DNA of 64,000 nt from CAWAVN01 sp963825075 (GTDB lineage: Bacteria > Planctomycetota > Planctomycetia > Planctomycetales > Planctomycetaceae), in contig CAWGRX010000029.1 in assembly GCA_963825075.1 (NCBI GenBank), positions 112,395 through 176,394 on the forward strand. The letters are read 5' to 3'. This document shows, in pieces, positions 16,357 through 25,960 of this stretch. Made by a program: the position numbers and the translations under genes. The notes beneath the pieces are model-generated. The model saw nothing but the letters and a program-made list of their open reading frames with translations, was not told the DNA's origin and did no database searches. Each line of letters opens with the position of its first letter. Position 1 is the stretch's first letter.

Positions 16357-19272
16357 ATGAGGATCCAAGCCGCTCTTTCCGCTGTTGTCCTCTTGGGTTT
16401 GGGCTTATTTGTTTCCGGTCCGGTTCAGGGAGCCGACAAGGAACAAGACGTCGGCAAGATCGAGCCGGAGAAAATCAATCTCGGCCGGCCGGTGGACTTC
16501 CAGCGGGACGTTTATCCGTTTCTGGAAGCCAACTGCATCGGCTGCCATAACGTCGCCATCGAGGAAGGCAAGCTCAACCTGGAAGAGGTGGAGACGATCC
16601 TCAAAGGCGGAAAACACGGGGCGGTGATCGTTCCCAAGGAACCCGACAAAAGCCTGCTCTACAAGCTCGCCTCGCGGTCGCAAAAGCCGTCGATGCCTCC
16701 GCTCCCCAACGAGGTCGATGCCCATGCCTTGACGCCCAAACAGGTCGGCATCCTCCGGCAGTGGATTTTGGAAGGGGCCTCAGGCGGCAGCGGCTCGGCT
16801 CAGCATGCGGTCAACTGGCAGCCTCTGCCCAGCGGCATGAAAGCCGTTTACAGCGTGGCCCTCTCGCCCTCCACCAACATCGCGGCGGCGGGGCGGGGCA
16901 ATCAGATTTCTCTTTACGATGTCGCCGGCGGCCGGGAACTGGGGCAACTCTTCGATCCGAACCTTAGTTCGCTGCAGTTCAACGGCAAGCCGATGTATCC
17001 CCAGGGGGCGGCCCATCGGGATTTCGTGCATTCGCTGGCCTTCAGCCCCGATGGAAACCTGCTGGCCTCCGGCGGCTACCGCGTGGTGAAACTCTGGCAG
17101 CGGCCGCAAAACGAACAAGCCTTTGAAGTCGCCGACGATCAACCGGTCACGGCTTTGACTTATAGCCCCGACAAAAAGCAAATCGCCATCGCCCGCGCCG
17201 ACAACAACATTCAAATCGCCCAAGCAGCTGACGGCAAAGTGACGAAAACGCTCACCGGCCACAGCGGTCCTGTGAAGGGTTTGGCCTTCTCGCCGGACGG
17301 GACGAAACTCTATTCCGCTTCCGCTGACAAAACCCTCCGAGGCTGGAATCTCGCCGACGGCAAGCAGCTTTGGCAAGTCGAATCCCCCGCCGCAATGCGG
17401 GATTTGACGATCAACAAAGACGGCACACTCTTGGTCGCGGCCGATGAGGACAACAAGCTCCGCGTCTGGAACAGCACGCCGGAAGAAAAGAAGGACAAAG
17501 ACGGCAAGCCCGAACCCATCCAGCCCGTCCGCGAACTTTCCGGGCACGGCAAGCCGGTGACTGCGGTGGATTTGATTCTTCCCAACGGCAACCAGGTCCT
17601 CAGCGGCAGCGAGGACGGCACCGTGCGGGTCTGGGACTTGGGTAACGGCGGGCAAGTCCGCACGATGAACCACGGCGGCAGCGTGACCGATGTCGCGGCC
17701 AGTCCCGACGGCAAAGCCTTCGCCAGCACCAGCACCACGAACTCCGCCAAGCTGTGGAACGCCTCCAACGGCCAGCAAATCGCCGAGGTCAAAGGCGGCA
17801 TCGAACCCCAGCGGAACCTCGACGCCGTCAATGAAAACAAAACCGTGGCGGATCAGTTGGTCAAGCTGGCGGACGCGGCGGAAAAGGCGGCGGACAAAAA
17901 CCAGAAAGACCGCGAAGCCGCCCTCAAATCCGCCGAGGAAGCCCAGAAAAAAGCCGACGAAGCGGTGAAAGATCCGCAGAAAAAAGTCGATGACGCCAAG
18001 GCCAAGCTTAAACAGGCCCAGGACGAGTTGGCGAAGAAGACCGACGACAAAGGCCTCCAGAAAAAAGTAGAGGATGCCCAGAAAGAGCTCACCAAGCAGG
18101 AAGCCGAACTGAAAAAAGCCACCGATGCCCAGGAAGCCGCCCAAAGGTCTTTGGAGCTCGCAAAGAAATCGGTCGAACGGGCCAAGACGAAACTGGACGA
18201 AGCCAAGAAGGAACACGAAGCGGCCAAGAAGCACCAGGAAGCCGTCGCCGCAGAGGTCAAGAAAGCCACCGACGAAAACAATGCCGCGGCGAAACCTCTC
18301 CAAAGCGTGGCGTTTTCGGCCGACAGCCGGGTGTTCGCCACTGCGGGGGACGATCAGATCGTGCAGCTTTGGTCCGCCGTGAATGGGAAGCCCTTGGACG
18401 TTCTGAAAGGCCACGCGGCCCAGGTGCAGAAGTTGGCGTTCGGAGCCGACGATCTGCTGCTCTCGGCGTCCGCCGACAAGAAGCTGATCGCCTGGCGGAC
18501 GAATGCCCCCTGGAAGCTGGTCGCCACCTTGGGGCCGCCTAAAGAGAACCCGCTCGATCTTTCCACGTCGCCTTTCGTCAACCGCGTGTTGGCCCTCGAT
18601 TTCAGCCGGGACGGAAAGCTGCTCGCCACCGGCGGCGGAGAGCCTTCACGGTCGGGCGAACTCATGATCTGGGACGTGGCCGGCCGTAAGCTCCTGAAAA
18701 ACATCGAAGACGCCCACAGCGACACCGTGTTGGGCGTGGAGTTCTCCCGCGATGGGAAGTTCCTGGTCTCAGGGGCGGCGGACAAGTTCGTGAAGACGTT
18801 CGACGTTCAAACCGGCAAACACATCCGCTCGTTTGAAGGCCACACTCACCACGTGATGGATGTCTCCTGGCAAGCGGACCAATCGACGCTGGCGAGCGCG
18901 GGGGCCGACAATGCCATCAAAGTCTGGAACGCCGACACCGGCGAGCAGAAAACGACGATCACCAACTACTCCAAGCAGGTGACTTCGATCCAGTTCCTGG
19001 GCACGAGCGAGAACATTGTGAGCTGCGGCGGCGATCAAACCGTCCGATTCCATCGCACCAGTAACCGCCAAAACTACCGCAACTTCGGCGGCAACACGGA
19101 TTACGTGTATTCGGTCGCGGCGACGCCCGATGAAAAGCTGGTGATCGCCGGGGGCGAAGACGGCATCGTCCGCGTCTGGAACGGCGAGAACGGCCAAAAC
19201 CTTTACACCTTCAATCCCCCGCCTCCCCCCGCCGACTCCTCGCAGGTCCAAGCCTCCACGCAGAAGAAATAA
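16357..19272 (+). CDS. Planctomycete cytochrome c plus WD40 repeat protein with internal coiled coil
   Basis: 971 residues, signal peptide MRIQAALSAVVLLGLGLFVSG. Residues about 50-145 are the planctomycete cytochrome c (PSCyt1) domain with haem motif CIGCH in DFQRDVYPFLEANCIGCH. At least ten WD40-type units follow (e.g. GPVKGLAFSPDGTKLYSASADKTLRGW, KVWNADTGEQK). Between two groups of blades, at about residues 500-645, lies a long Lys/Glu/Ala-rich coiled coil (AKAKLKQAQDELAKKTDD...), an unusual insertion in a propeller protein. ATG 16357 is chosen with GAGGA upstream. Exported; possible electron-transfer or scaffold role with the DUF1549 protein upstream. Confidence 0.9.
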   Translation: MRIQAALSAVVLLGLGLFVSGPVQGADKEQDVGKIEPEKINLGRPVDFQRDVYPFLEANCIGCHNVAIEEGKLNLEEVETILKGGKHGAVIVPKEPDKSLLYKLASRSQKPSMPPLPNEVDAHALTPKQVGILRQWILEGASGGSGSAQHAVNWQPLPSGMKAVYSVALSPSTNIAAAGRGNQISLYDVAGGRELGQLFDPNLSSLQFNGKPMYPQGAAHRDFVHSLAFSPDGNLLASGGYRVVKLWQRPQNEQAFEVADDQPVTALTYSPDKKQIAIARADNNIQIAQAADGKVTKTLTGHSGPVKGLAFSPDGTKLYSASADKTLRGWNLADGKQLWQVESPAAMRDLTINKDGTLLVAADEDNKLRVWNSTPEEKKDKDGKPEPIQPVRELSGHGKPVTAVDLILPNGNQVLSGSEDGTVRVWDLGNGGQVRTMNHGGSVTDVAASPDGKAFASTSTTNSAKLWNASNGQQIAEVKGGIEPQRNLDAVNENKTVADQLVKLADAAEKAADKNQKDREAALKSAEEAQKKADEAVKDPQKKVDDAKAKLKQAQDELAKKTDDKGLQKKVEDAQKELTKQEAELKKATDAQEAAQRSLELAKKSVERAKTKLDEAKKEHEAAKKHQEAVAAEVKKATDENNAAAKPLQSVAFSADSRVFATAGDDQIVQLWSAVNGKPLDVLKGHAAQVQKLAFGADDLLLSASADKKLIAWRTNAPWKLVATLGPPKENPLDLSTSPFVNRVLALDFSRDGKLLATGGGEPSRSGELMIWDVAGRKLLKNIEDAHSDTVLGVEFSRDGKFLVSGAADKFVKTFDVQTGKHIRSFEGHTHHVMDVSWQADQSTLASAGADNAIKVWNADTGEQKTTITNYSKQVTSIQFLGTSENIVSCGGDQTVRFHRTSNRQNYRNFGGNTDYVYSVAATPDEKLVIAGGEDGIVRVWNGENGQNLYTFNPPPPPADSSQVQASTQKK

Positions 19273-19302
19273 TTCTTCACCGGTTTGAACTTGATGTCCA
19301 TT

Positions 19303-19343
19303 CAGCCAGTCGCCAAACTATTTCCTGGCGGCTGGCTGTTTTT
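19303..19343 (+). terminator. Rho-independent terminator after the WD40 gene
   Basis: A 12-bp stem with one G-T pair, CAGCCAGTCGCC (19303-19314) and GGCGGCTGGCTG (19327-19338), 12-base loop, immediately followed by TTTTTGTTT. It lies 30 bases past the stop of the WD40 gene and ends that transcription unit. Confidence 0.8.
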
Positions 19344-19495
19344 GTTTGGTCCGTTGCTACTGAGCGACACGGCACTAGCCGCCGGTTTTTCGTCTTCCGC
19401 CAACCGGTGGCTAACACCATTCCGCTCAGAAACGTGAAACATTAAACCTTACACTCGAAACTTGAAACTTGAAACAAAAGAGGATTCCCCCGGCT

Positions 19496-20797
19496 ATGTC
19501 CGACAGGTTAAGAACGTCCGACAGCTTGAGAACGCGGTTGCTGGCTGAACTTGAAGATCTGGTTTTGATCGATCCGCATACGCACATCAATCCGCACAGC
19601 CCGGCTTCTACGACGCTCGCGGACATCATGGGCTATCACTACTACACGGAACTGGCACACTCGGCGGGGTTGGAGCGGTCCCGGATCGAAGAGCCGGGGC
19701 TTGATCCCAAGGAAAAAGTCGGCCGGCTGGTCGGGCATCTGGATTCGCTCGACAACACAATCCAGGTGAGTTGGCTGTTGGAAATGTGCCGGGCGTTTTT
19801 TGGATTCGAGGACGACCGCATCACGCCGGACAACTGGGAAAGCCTGTACGACTCGGCGGAGAAAAAAATGGCCGAGCCGGACTGGGAAGAACAGGTTTTA
19901 AGTCAAAGCGGGCTTGAGCAGGTGTTTCTGACCAATGATTTCGATGACGCCTTGGAAGGCTTTGACACGAACCGCTACATCCCCTGTTTGCGGACGGACG
20001 ATTTGGTGTTTCATCTGGCCAAGCCGGAGGTGCAAAACCGGCTGAAGTCCGCTACGGGGACGGATGTCGGCGATGTCCATTCCCTCGTCGCCGCGATCGG
20101 GAAGTTGTTCGAGCATTTCAAATCCAAAGGAGCCAGGGCCTGTGCGATTTCGCTGCCTCCGGATTTCTCGCCTCAAAAGGTGGAACGCTCCGTGATGGAG
20201 CCGGTTTTGAACGCCATGCTTTCGGGGCGGGAGTTGACAAACAATGAACAGCGGACGGCGAGTTCGTTTGTGTTCTGGACCTTGGCGGAGATGTGCGCGG
20301 AGCATCGGTTGCCGTTCGATTTGATGATCGGCGTCAACCGCAAAGTTTACGAAGCCGGCGTGTTTCAGGGGCAGGACCTATTCGACAACCGCACCTCGCT
20401 GATTTTGTACCGCGAGTTGTTTAATGCCTTCCCGCAGGTGACCTTTCCGATTTCGGTGCTCGCCGAGACGAGCAACCAGGAACTGGTGAGCTACAGTTGG
20501 ATTTTCCCGAACGTCGTCACCAACGGGCATTGGTGGTACTCGAACATCCCGGCCTATATCGAAACCGATTGCCGCAGCCGATTGCAGGCGGTGCCGAAGA
20601 CAAAGCAAATCGGGTATTATAGCGATATGTATAAGTTGGAGTTCGCGCTGCCGAAGTTTTCGATGTATCGGCGGGTGTTGGCGGACGTGCTCTCGAGGGA
20701 TTTCGTCCTAGGCCGGGGTTGGACGGAAGAGCAAGTTCTGGATTTGGGGAAACTGGTGTTGCGCGGAAACGTGGAGCGAATCTTCGCAGCCCGCTGA
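19496..20797 (+). CDS. Glucuronate isomerase-like (UxaC superfamily) amidohydrolase
   Basis: 433 residues of the uronate isomerase/amidohydrolase superfamily. The metal-binding HxH is in LIDPHTHINPHSP (about residues 25-37); the conserved tail features YYTELAHSAG, HLDSLDNTIQVSWLLEMCRAFFGF and KQIGYYSDMYKLEFALPKF support UxaC. Enzymes of this family interconvert D-glucuronate/galacturonate and the keto-sugar, at the start of uronate catabolism, which would fit the pectate lyase locus 3 kb downstream. AAAAGAGGA lies upstream of the ATG at 19496. The protein is somewhat shorter than E. coli UxaC (470 aa), and planctomycete paralogues may act on other substrates, so the exact reaction is not certain. 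Confidence 0.8.
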   Translation: MSDRLRTSDSLRTRLLAELEDLVLIDPHTHINPHSPASTTLADIMGYHYYTELAHSAGLERSRIEEPGLDPKEKVGRLVGHLDSLDNTIQVSWLLEMCRAFFGFEDDRITPDNWESLYDSAEKKMAEPDWEEQVLSQSGLEQVFLTNDFDDALEGFDTNRYIPCLRTDDLVFHLAKPEVQNRLKSATGTDVGDVHSLVAAIGKLFEHFKSKGARACAISLPPDFSPQKVERSVMEPVLNAMLSGRELTNNEQRTASSFVFWTLAEMCAEHRLPFDLMIGVNRKVYEAGVFQGQDLFDNRTSLILYRELFNAFPQVTFPISVLAETSNQELVSYSWIFPNVVTNGHWWYSNIPAYIETDCRSRLQAVPKTKQIGYYSDMYKLEFALPKFSMYRRVLADVLSRDFVLGRGWTEEQVLDLGKLVLRGNVERIFAAR

Positions 20798-21122
20798 GAT
20801 GAATCCGAAATCCGACTCTCGAAATCCGAAACAAATTCCAATGACCGAAACTCTCAAATTCCAAACCGGCGTGTCGGGTGACTTTTTCCGATGGCGGGAA
20901 ATCTGCAGGGTTTGGAGCCTTGGAATTTGGAGTTTCAATAGTTCCAAATTACGGAAAAAGGACCGAAGGCCCTCAATTCCTTTGGTGCACGCGTTTCGTC
21001 GGCTAATGCCGCCAACAACCCCACGAATTTTGAAACTAATCTTGAATTAGTTTCGGATTTCAGATTTCTTGCTTCGGAATTTGGCGTCTGCTGTCGGCGC
21101 GAATCTTTCACGAGATGAAATC
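20798..21122. other. Intergenic region with short CCAAATTCCAA-type repeats
   Basis: 325 bases without a gene. It contains runs such as AAATCCGAAACAAATTCCAATGACCGAAACTC-like segments (about 20812-20860) and a complementary TTGGAATTTGGAG at about 20920, so it can fold back on itself. No promoter stands out. Confidence 0.4.
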
Positions 21123-22850
21123 ATGTCCAAGCTGGTTTTGCTACAAGGCGGCGCAGCCACCCCATACTCGTTAACCAATGCGGAGACCGTTCTGGGCCGG
21201 CATCCCGATTGCACAATCCAGTTGGAATCCAACATGGTCTCCCGTCGGCATGCGAAGGTCATCTCCGCCGGCGGGCGGTATTATATTGAGGACATGGGCA
21301 GCGGCAACGGCACCTATTTGAACGGGCAGCAAATCCAGGGGCGGACCGAACTCAAGCACAACGACCGCATTAAACTCGGCCCGATGCTCTTGCGATATGA
21401 ATCGGCCGATCTGGGACGGGCCAGCACGGTGGACATTCCCGCGCTCAGTCCTTCGTTCGGCCGCGGGGCTGCGCCGGCGAGTCCGCACGAAACCAAAGAT
21501 GCGATGCCGGCGTTCGGTCTGGACGTGGTCGAAGATTCCGGGGCCTCGACCGACAGCATCGTGGGAGCCATGACCACCGATACGGGGTTCGGACTGCTCG
21601 ATTCCCACCCGGAAAAAAAGTTAAAGGGGATCGTCGAGATCAGCCGCGGCCTCGCCCACACCGTGGAGCCGCGGGAACTCCTCCCGAAGATCCTGGAGAT
21701 TCTGTTCGAGATGTTTCCCTCGGCGGACCGGGGAAGCATTCTGCTGAAAAACCCCGCGACTGGCCGGTTGGTCCCCGCAGAGCAGCGGCACCGCCGGGAC
21801 AGCGAGGATGCAACCGTCAAGCTCAGCCGCACGATATTGAGCAAAGTCATGGAGGAAAAAACCGGCATTCTCTCCGCCGACGCGTCCCAGGAGTTTACGG
21901 GCAGCGAGTCGATTGCCAATCTCGAAATCCATTCCATGATGTGCGTGCCCATGCTGGGATTGGAAGGCGACGTGATCGGGATCATCAATCTCGACACGCA
22001 AAACCCGCTCCAGCAGTTTAAGCCCGACGATTTGGATTTGCTGCTGGCCGTCGCCGGGGAAGCCGCCCTCAAGTTTGAAAACTCCCGGCTGATGGAATCG
22101 CATCTCGCAAAGCTCCGCCAGGACAGCGAATTGGAAATCGCGAGAAAGGTGCAGGAGGCTCTGCTCCCGGAAAAATTGCCCCAAGTCCCCGGCTACCAGT
22201 TCTTCGCCTCCTACGAATCCGCCCAGGCCGTCGGCGGCGACTATTACGACGCCTTCATGCTGCCGGACGACAAGATCTGCCTGTCGTTCGGCGACGTCGC
22301 GGGCAAAGGCGTGCCCGGGGCGCTGATTATGTCCCGGATTTCCAGTTGCGTGCAAAACACGATGGCCTTTGTGCATGACGTGGAGCCGGCGATCACGGCC
22401 ATCAACAACCACATGTGCTCCAACATGGTCGAAGGCCGGTTCGTGACCTATGTGCTCGTCATCATCGACCTCAAAACGCACGAGGTGTCGCTGGCCAATG
22501 CCGGGCACATGCCGCCTTTGATTCGCAAACCCGACGGCAGCGTCGATCAGTTCCCCGAAGACGCCGTGGGCCTTCCCGTGGGGATCGTGGAAGATTTTCC
22601 TTACCAGGTCGTGACCCGTCTCATCGAGCCGGGCGAGACGGTCGTAATTATTACGGACGGCGTGGACGAAGCGATGAACCCCGACGGCGACTTGTACACG
22701 AAAGAGCGCGTGATCGAGTTCGTGAAAAACGCCAGTCCCAACGCAGCGGAACTGGGCCAGGCTTTGCTGGCGGACGTCCGCCGGCACGCCTCCGGCCGTC
22801 CGCAGAACGATGACATCACGATCATGACCTTCGGCCGCGATCCCGCCTGA
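21123..22850 (+). CDS. FHA - GAF - PP2C (SpoIIE/RsbU-type) serine phosphatase
   Basis: 575 residues, cytoplasmic. Residues 1-95 form a forkhead-associated domain (LGRHPDCTIQLESNMVSRRHAKV, GSGNGTYLNGQ), which binds phosphothreonine peptides. A low-complexity linker is followed by a GAF domain (about 180-325, MMCVPMLGLEGDVIGIINLDTQ). The C-terminal 230 residues are a PPM/SpoIIE-type phosphatase with metal-binding GGDYYDAF, FGDVAGKGVPGAL, LANAGHMPP and NDDITIM. Such proteins dephosphorylate anti-sigma antagonists or other regulators in partner-switching pathways. Start ATG 21123 gives the FHA domain immediately. It may read phosphothreonine marks made by kinases such as the one at 46322, which is only inference. 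Confidence 0.93.
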   Translation: MSKLVLLQGGAATPYSLTNAETVLGRHPDCTIQLESNMVSRRHAKVISAGGRYYIEDMGSGNGTYLNGQQIQGRTELKHNDRIKLGPMLLRYESADLGRASTVDIPALSPSFGRGAAPASPHETKDAMPAFGLDVVEDSGASTDSIVGAMTTDTGFGLLDSHPEKKLKGIVEISRGLAHTVEPRELLPKILEILFEMFPSADRGSILLKNPATGRLVPAEQRHRRDSEDATVKLSRTILSKVMEEKTGILSADASQEFTGSESIANLEIHSMMCVPMLGLEGDVIGIINLDTQNPLQQFKPDDLDLLLAVAGEAALKFENSRLMESHLAKLRQDSELEIARKVQEALLPEKLPQVPGYQFFASYESAQAVGGDYYDAFMLPDDKICLSFGDVAGKGVPGALIMSRISSCVQNTMAFVHDVEPAITAINNHMCSNMVEGRFVTYVLVIIDLKTHEVSLANAGHMPPLIRKPDGSVDQFPEDAVGLPVGIVEDFPYQVVTRLIEPGETVVIITDGVDEAMNPDGDLYTKERVIEFVKNASPNAAELGQALLADVRRHASGRPQNDDITIMTFGRDPA

Positions 22851-22952
22851 TTTTCGTGCGAAGGAATAATGCTGCTCCAAACGAAATCGTAGCGGATCTC
22901 TCTCACACCTCTGGCTGGCGGAGCCGGCCCTACGCCTTCCTGAAGCGGTGAC

Positions 22953-24379
22953 TTACCGTTTTATGTTGCAGATGATCCTTTGATAGCCAACCAAAGGCGG
23001 AGTGCCGTCGTCCGTTACTTCGAGAATGATGTGGATCTGCTTTCCCGGTTCGCCGGGTGCGACGAAGCTGGCCTCGTCCGCGGAATCGCTTCGGCGGATG
23101 GTGACAGTCGCGGCAGCCGAATCCGCTTCAAAATACTGCCACCAGCGGAAGCTCAGTCCGTCACCGTCGGGATCGGTGGCTGTGGCGGCGAGTTTCACCG
23201 TTTCACCCGGCTTCACTTCCCGCGTCAGGGTGCCTTCCACTTTGGCGACGGGAGCATGATTGGCTTCTTGAAAATCCTTCACACACCAGTCGGCTCGTGC
23301 CGCGAAGTCGTTCTGGATCGCTCCGATCCAACGCCATTGAGGCTTGAGGTAGGCGATCAAGTCGGCATCGTTCGGGATTTCTTTCTTCAATCGCTGGCGG
23401 CCCCAGGCCGAATTCGTAAACCAGCGACCCGCGGGATATTGATAGTCGGGTTCTAGCACGGGATCGAGCCAGGTGTTTTCGCGGACCTTGACAAAACGTC
23501 CGCCCCAGCCGCCCCAGGCCGGCGATTCATCACTCCGCAGGCCGTTCGGGATGTTGTAGAGGAATGCCGGCGAATCCCCCTCAGACCTGAAATCACCTTC
23601 GGTGAATCCTTTGTCGCCCTTCGGATGTGCCTTGTACAAGGAGCACAGCGGGCCGTGGTTCTCCAGGATGTTGGCCTTCATCCAGGAACCGGCAAGAAAG
23701 GCCTGTTGGTCCGCCGGGACGTACTTTTTCCAGTGGTAGAACAGGGCGATGAATTGATCGGAGATGATGGTCTCGATGCCGAACTTGCCCCAATGGGGCC
23801 GGATATACTTCTGGTAGGTCTCATCCTGCTCCCAGATGAAATAGAAGCGGATCTTCTTCGCGACCTCGGCCATCTTCTCGGGATGCTGTTCCTCGATCGT
23901 CTTCAGTGCCCGCGCGATGGTGTTGGTCCCGCCCCAGGCCTGAATCCAGACGGGACGCGGGTCCGACTCATCCAGCAGAGACCTCGACAATCCGCTTGGA
24001 ACCTGCCGTGATCTCGTCCATTTCCCCTTCAGCCTTCACGTTTCCGAGCAGGGTGCGCGGCCTGAAGAAACTTGGGAGAGGGATAGCGAGGATCGTGCTT
24101 GATTAGATTCGGATAGACTTCGGCGTAAGCCTTCAAATAGGGCTGCACCCAGTCATCACCCGCCCACTTGTGCCCGTGCGCGTGATACTGCGAACTGGAC
24201 GTGATGATCCCCTCGACGTCAAACTCGTTCGCATAAAGCAAGAACCGGACCATCGAGCATTCGTCGTCGATTTCGCCGTCGGTCGTGACGATCACACGCG
24301 GCTTGTCGGCGGCCATCAGCGTGCCGGATTCGCCGAACACCAACGTTGACCAGAGCAAGAGCAGCGGTGGCAGAACCAT
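22953..24379 (-). CDS. DUF1593 nucleoside-hydrolase-like exported protein (two frameshifts)
   Basis: From the ATG at 24377-24379: signal peptide MVLPPLLLLWSTLVFG, then KPRVIVTTDGEIDDECSMVRFLLYANEFDVEGII, the aspartate-rich nucleoside-hydrolase-like motif of DUF1593 proteins. Two extra bases break the frame: one near 24055-24060 (between KFLQA and RTLLGNVKAEGEM) and one near 23978 (between IVEV and LLDESDPRPVWIQ). Repaired length is about 474 residues. The C-terminal 100 residues are the usual Ig/PKD-like domain (ATATDPDGDGLSFRWWQY). It starts 13 bases after the pectate lyase stop, so the two are one operon. Related proteins are found in polysaccharide-degradation loci and are thought to act on plant polymer breakdown products; the substrate is unknown. 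Confidence 0.85.
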
Positions 24380-24392
24380 GATGTGATGCGCA

Positions 24393-25808
24393 TTACTTCC
24401 CACGCGACACCTCCAACGTATTGAGATTGTTTTCGGGCTTCGTATAGTCCACGTACTCATTCGGATTGGTGCCGTTGAGAAATTCCTCAACGTTTGTGTA
24501 GCCATCGCCGTCTTTGTCCGACGAGCCGTCATCCGCCTTATTCGCATCCAAGCCCTGCTTCGTTTCCCACTCGTCGGGCATGCCGTCATTGTCCGTGTCG
24601 GCTGGGACGGTCCCGCTTTTCAACATCGGCCAGCCGCCTACGTCCGCCGGGCTGTCGATGATTCCGTTTTTGCCATAGGTCGCCTTGCCACCCTGAACTT
24701 CTTCGATGATGCGGGCATCGATCGGATCACGCTGGGGCAATGAACAGCCTGCCTGTTTAAGGACAGCCAGATACGCCTCATTCGGGGGTTGCTGATGAAG
24801 GGGCAACGCCTCCCACGGCGCGGCCAGTTTTATAAAGGAATCGCCATCCACGCCCAACCAGTTGTCAGTGGTCACTTCGGGAGAATCCTCGACAAAGTTA
24901 TCCGCCACGTACCAATGGCCGCGATCATCGTCGCCGCGGGACGACGGCTTCGCAATGCGATCCCTCACGTCGTTTCGCGTGGCGGGCCCTGGTTTGTAGT
25001 AGTTGGCTACCATGTTAATGGTCGAGTGTTCGATGGGTGGGTTTCGCCGATCGCCTTTTTGACGGGCTTCTCCACCGTAACAACTTTCATACCCCCAGTT
25101 GTACAGCACATTATTACGGTAATCGTTGTATCCGCAGCCCGACGCCCAGCGGGGGTTGCGACTGTCATTGTGAGCAATCAAATTGTGATGATAGCTGCCA
25201 TGATTGTTTCCCCAGATGCCGCCAAAACGATGCGACCCGTCTGCCTTCGCGCAGGCTTCGGTGATCATGCACCATTGAATCGTGACGTCTTCATTGTGAT
25301 ACAGGGAGAGCACCTCATCGGTGCTCCAGCTGGCCGACACGTGATCCAGAATGATGTTCTTCCTGTATCGTCCGCCGACCGCGTCACCCTCGTGATCGGT
25401 TCTGACCCGGATATAGCGAACGACGACATCATTGGCGTCAATGCCGAGATCGCCTTTGATCGTGATCCCATCTCCCGGTGCCGTCTGTCCGGCAATGGTG
25501 ATGTGATCCTGTCTGATTCTCACATCGCCATCAATCGTGCCCGCCACCTTGAAGACAACGATTCGGGGTCCCTGGGCGTCACACGCCGCCTGAAGGCTGC
25601 CCGGTCCCGATCCATTCAGGTTGGTCACCGCAATCACGTGCCCGCCGCGACCGCCCGTTGTCTTGGCGCCATATCCTTCCGCTCCGGGAAAAGCCGGCAG
25701 GTCCGCACCGGCGACCGGTTCTGCCATGAATTGCGAGAGCATTGCGGCAAATACTCCCCCCAGAAGCATCTTCGTGAGAGATCTGCTCGCCCTTCGGGTT
25801 CCATTCAT
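24393..25808 (-). CDS. Secreted pectate lyase-like protein with calcium-binding tail
   Basis: 471 residues from the ATG at 25806-25808, chosen because AAGGGAG lies upstream. Signal peptide is about residues 1-35. The body is a right-handed parallel beta-helix: LPAFPGAEGYGAKTTGGRGG, NLNGSGPGSLQAAC, AGQTAPGDGITIKGD, IILDHVSASWSTDEVLS (catalytic-region motif) and SRNPRWASG. The C-terminus carries a thrombospondin type 3/EF-hand-like repeat, DTDNDGMPDEWE and SDKDGDGYTNVEEFL, probably binding calcium. Family members cleave polygalacturonate by beta-elimination outside the cell. First gene of the minus-strand operon with the DUF1593 hydrolase, divergent from an AraC regulator. Confidence 0.92.
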   Translation of the reverse strand: MNGTRRASRSLTKMLLGGVFAAMLSQFMAEPVAGADLPAFPGAEGYGAKTTGGRGGHVIAVTNLNGSGPGSLQAACDAQGPRIVVFKVAGTIDGDVRIRQDHITIAGQTAPGDGITIKGDLGIDANDVVVRYIRVRTDHEGDAVGGRYRKNIILDHVSASWSTDEVLSLYHNEDVTIQWCMITEACAKADGSHRFGGIWGNNHGSYHHNLIAHNDSRNPRWASGCGYNDYRNNVLYNWGYESCYGGEARQKGDRRNPPIEHSTINMVANYYKPGPATRNDVRDRIAKPSSRGDDDRGHWYVADNFVEDSPEVTTDNWLGVDGDSFIKLAAPWEALPLHQQPPNEAYLAVLKQAGCSLPQRDPIDARIIEEVQGGKATYGKNGIIDSPADVGGWPMLKSGTVPADTDNDGMPDEWETKQGLDANKADDGSSDKDGDGYTNVEEFLNGTNPNEYVDYTKPENNLNTLEVSRGK

Positions 25809-25960
25809 CGTAGCTCCCTTGGCCAAACTTGTCGGCGTGTTCATGTCGTTGTGCTCCCAGTAAACCAGTAAAGCGGTGAAAACTGTGTTGCCTGATAATA
25901 ATCTGCTATTTGCCGTGATTCTCCCTGTTTTTAACACAAAACTCACGGTATTCTAAGATA

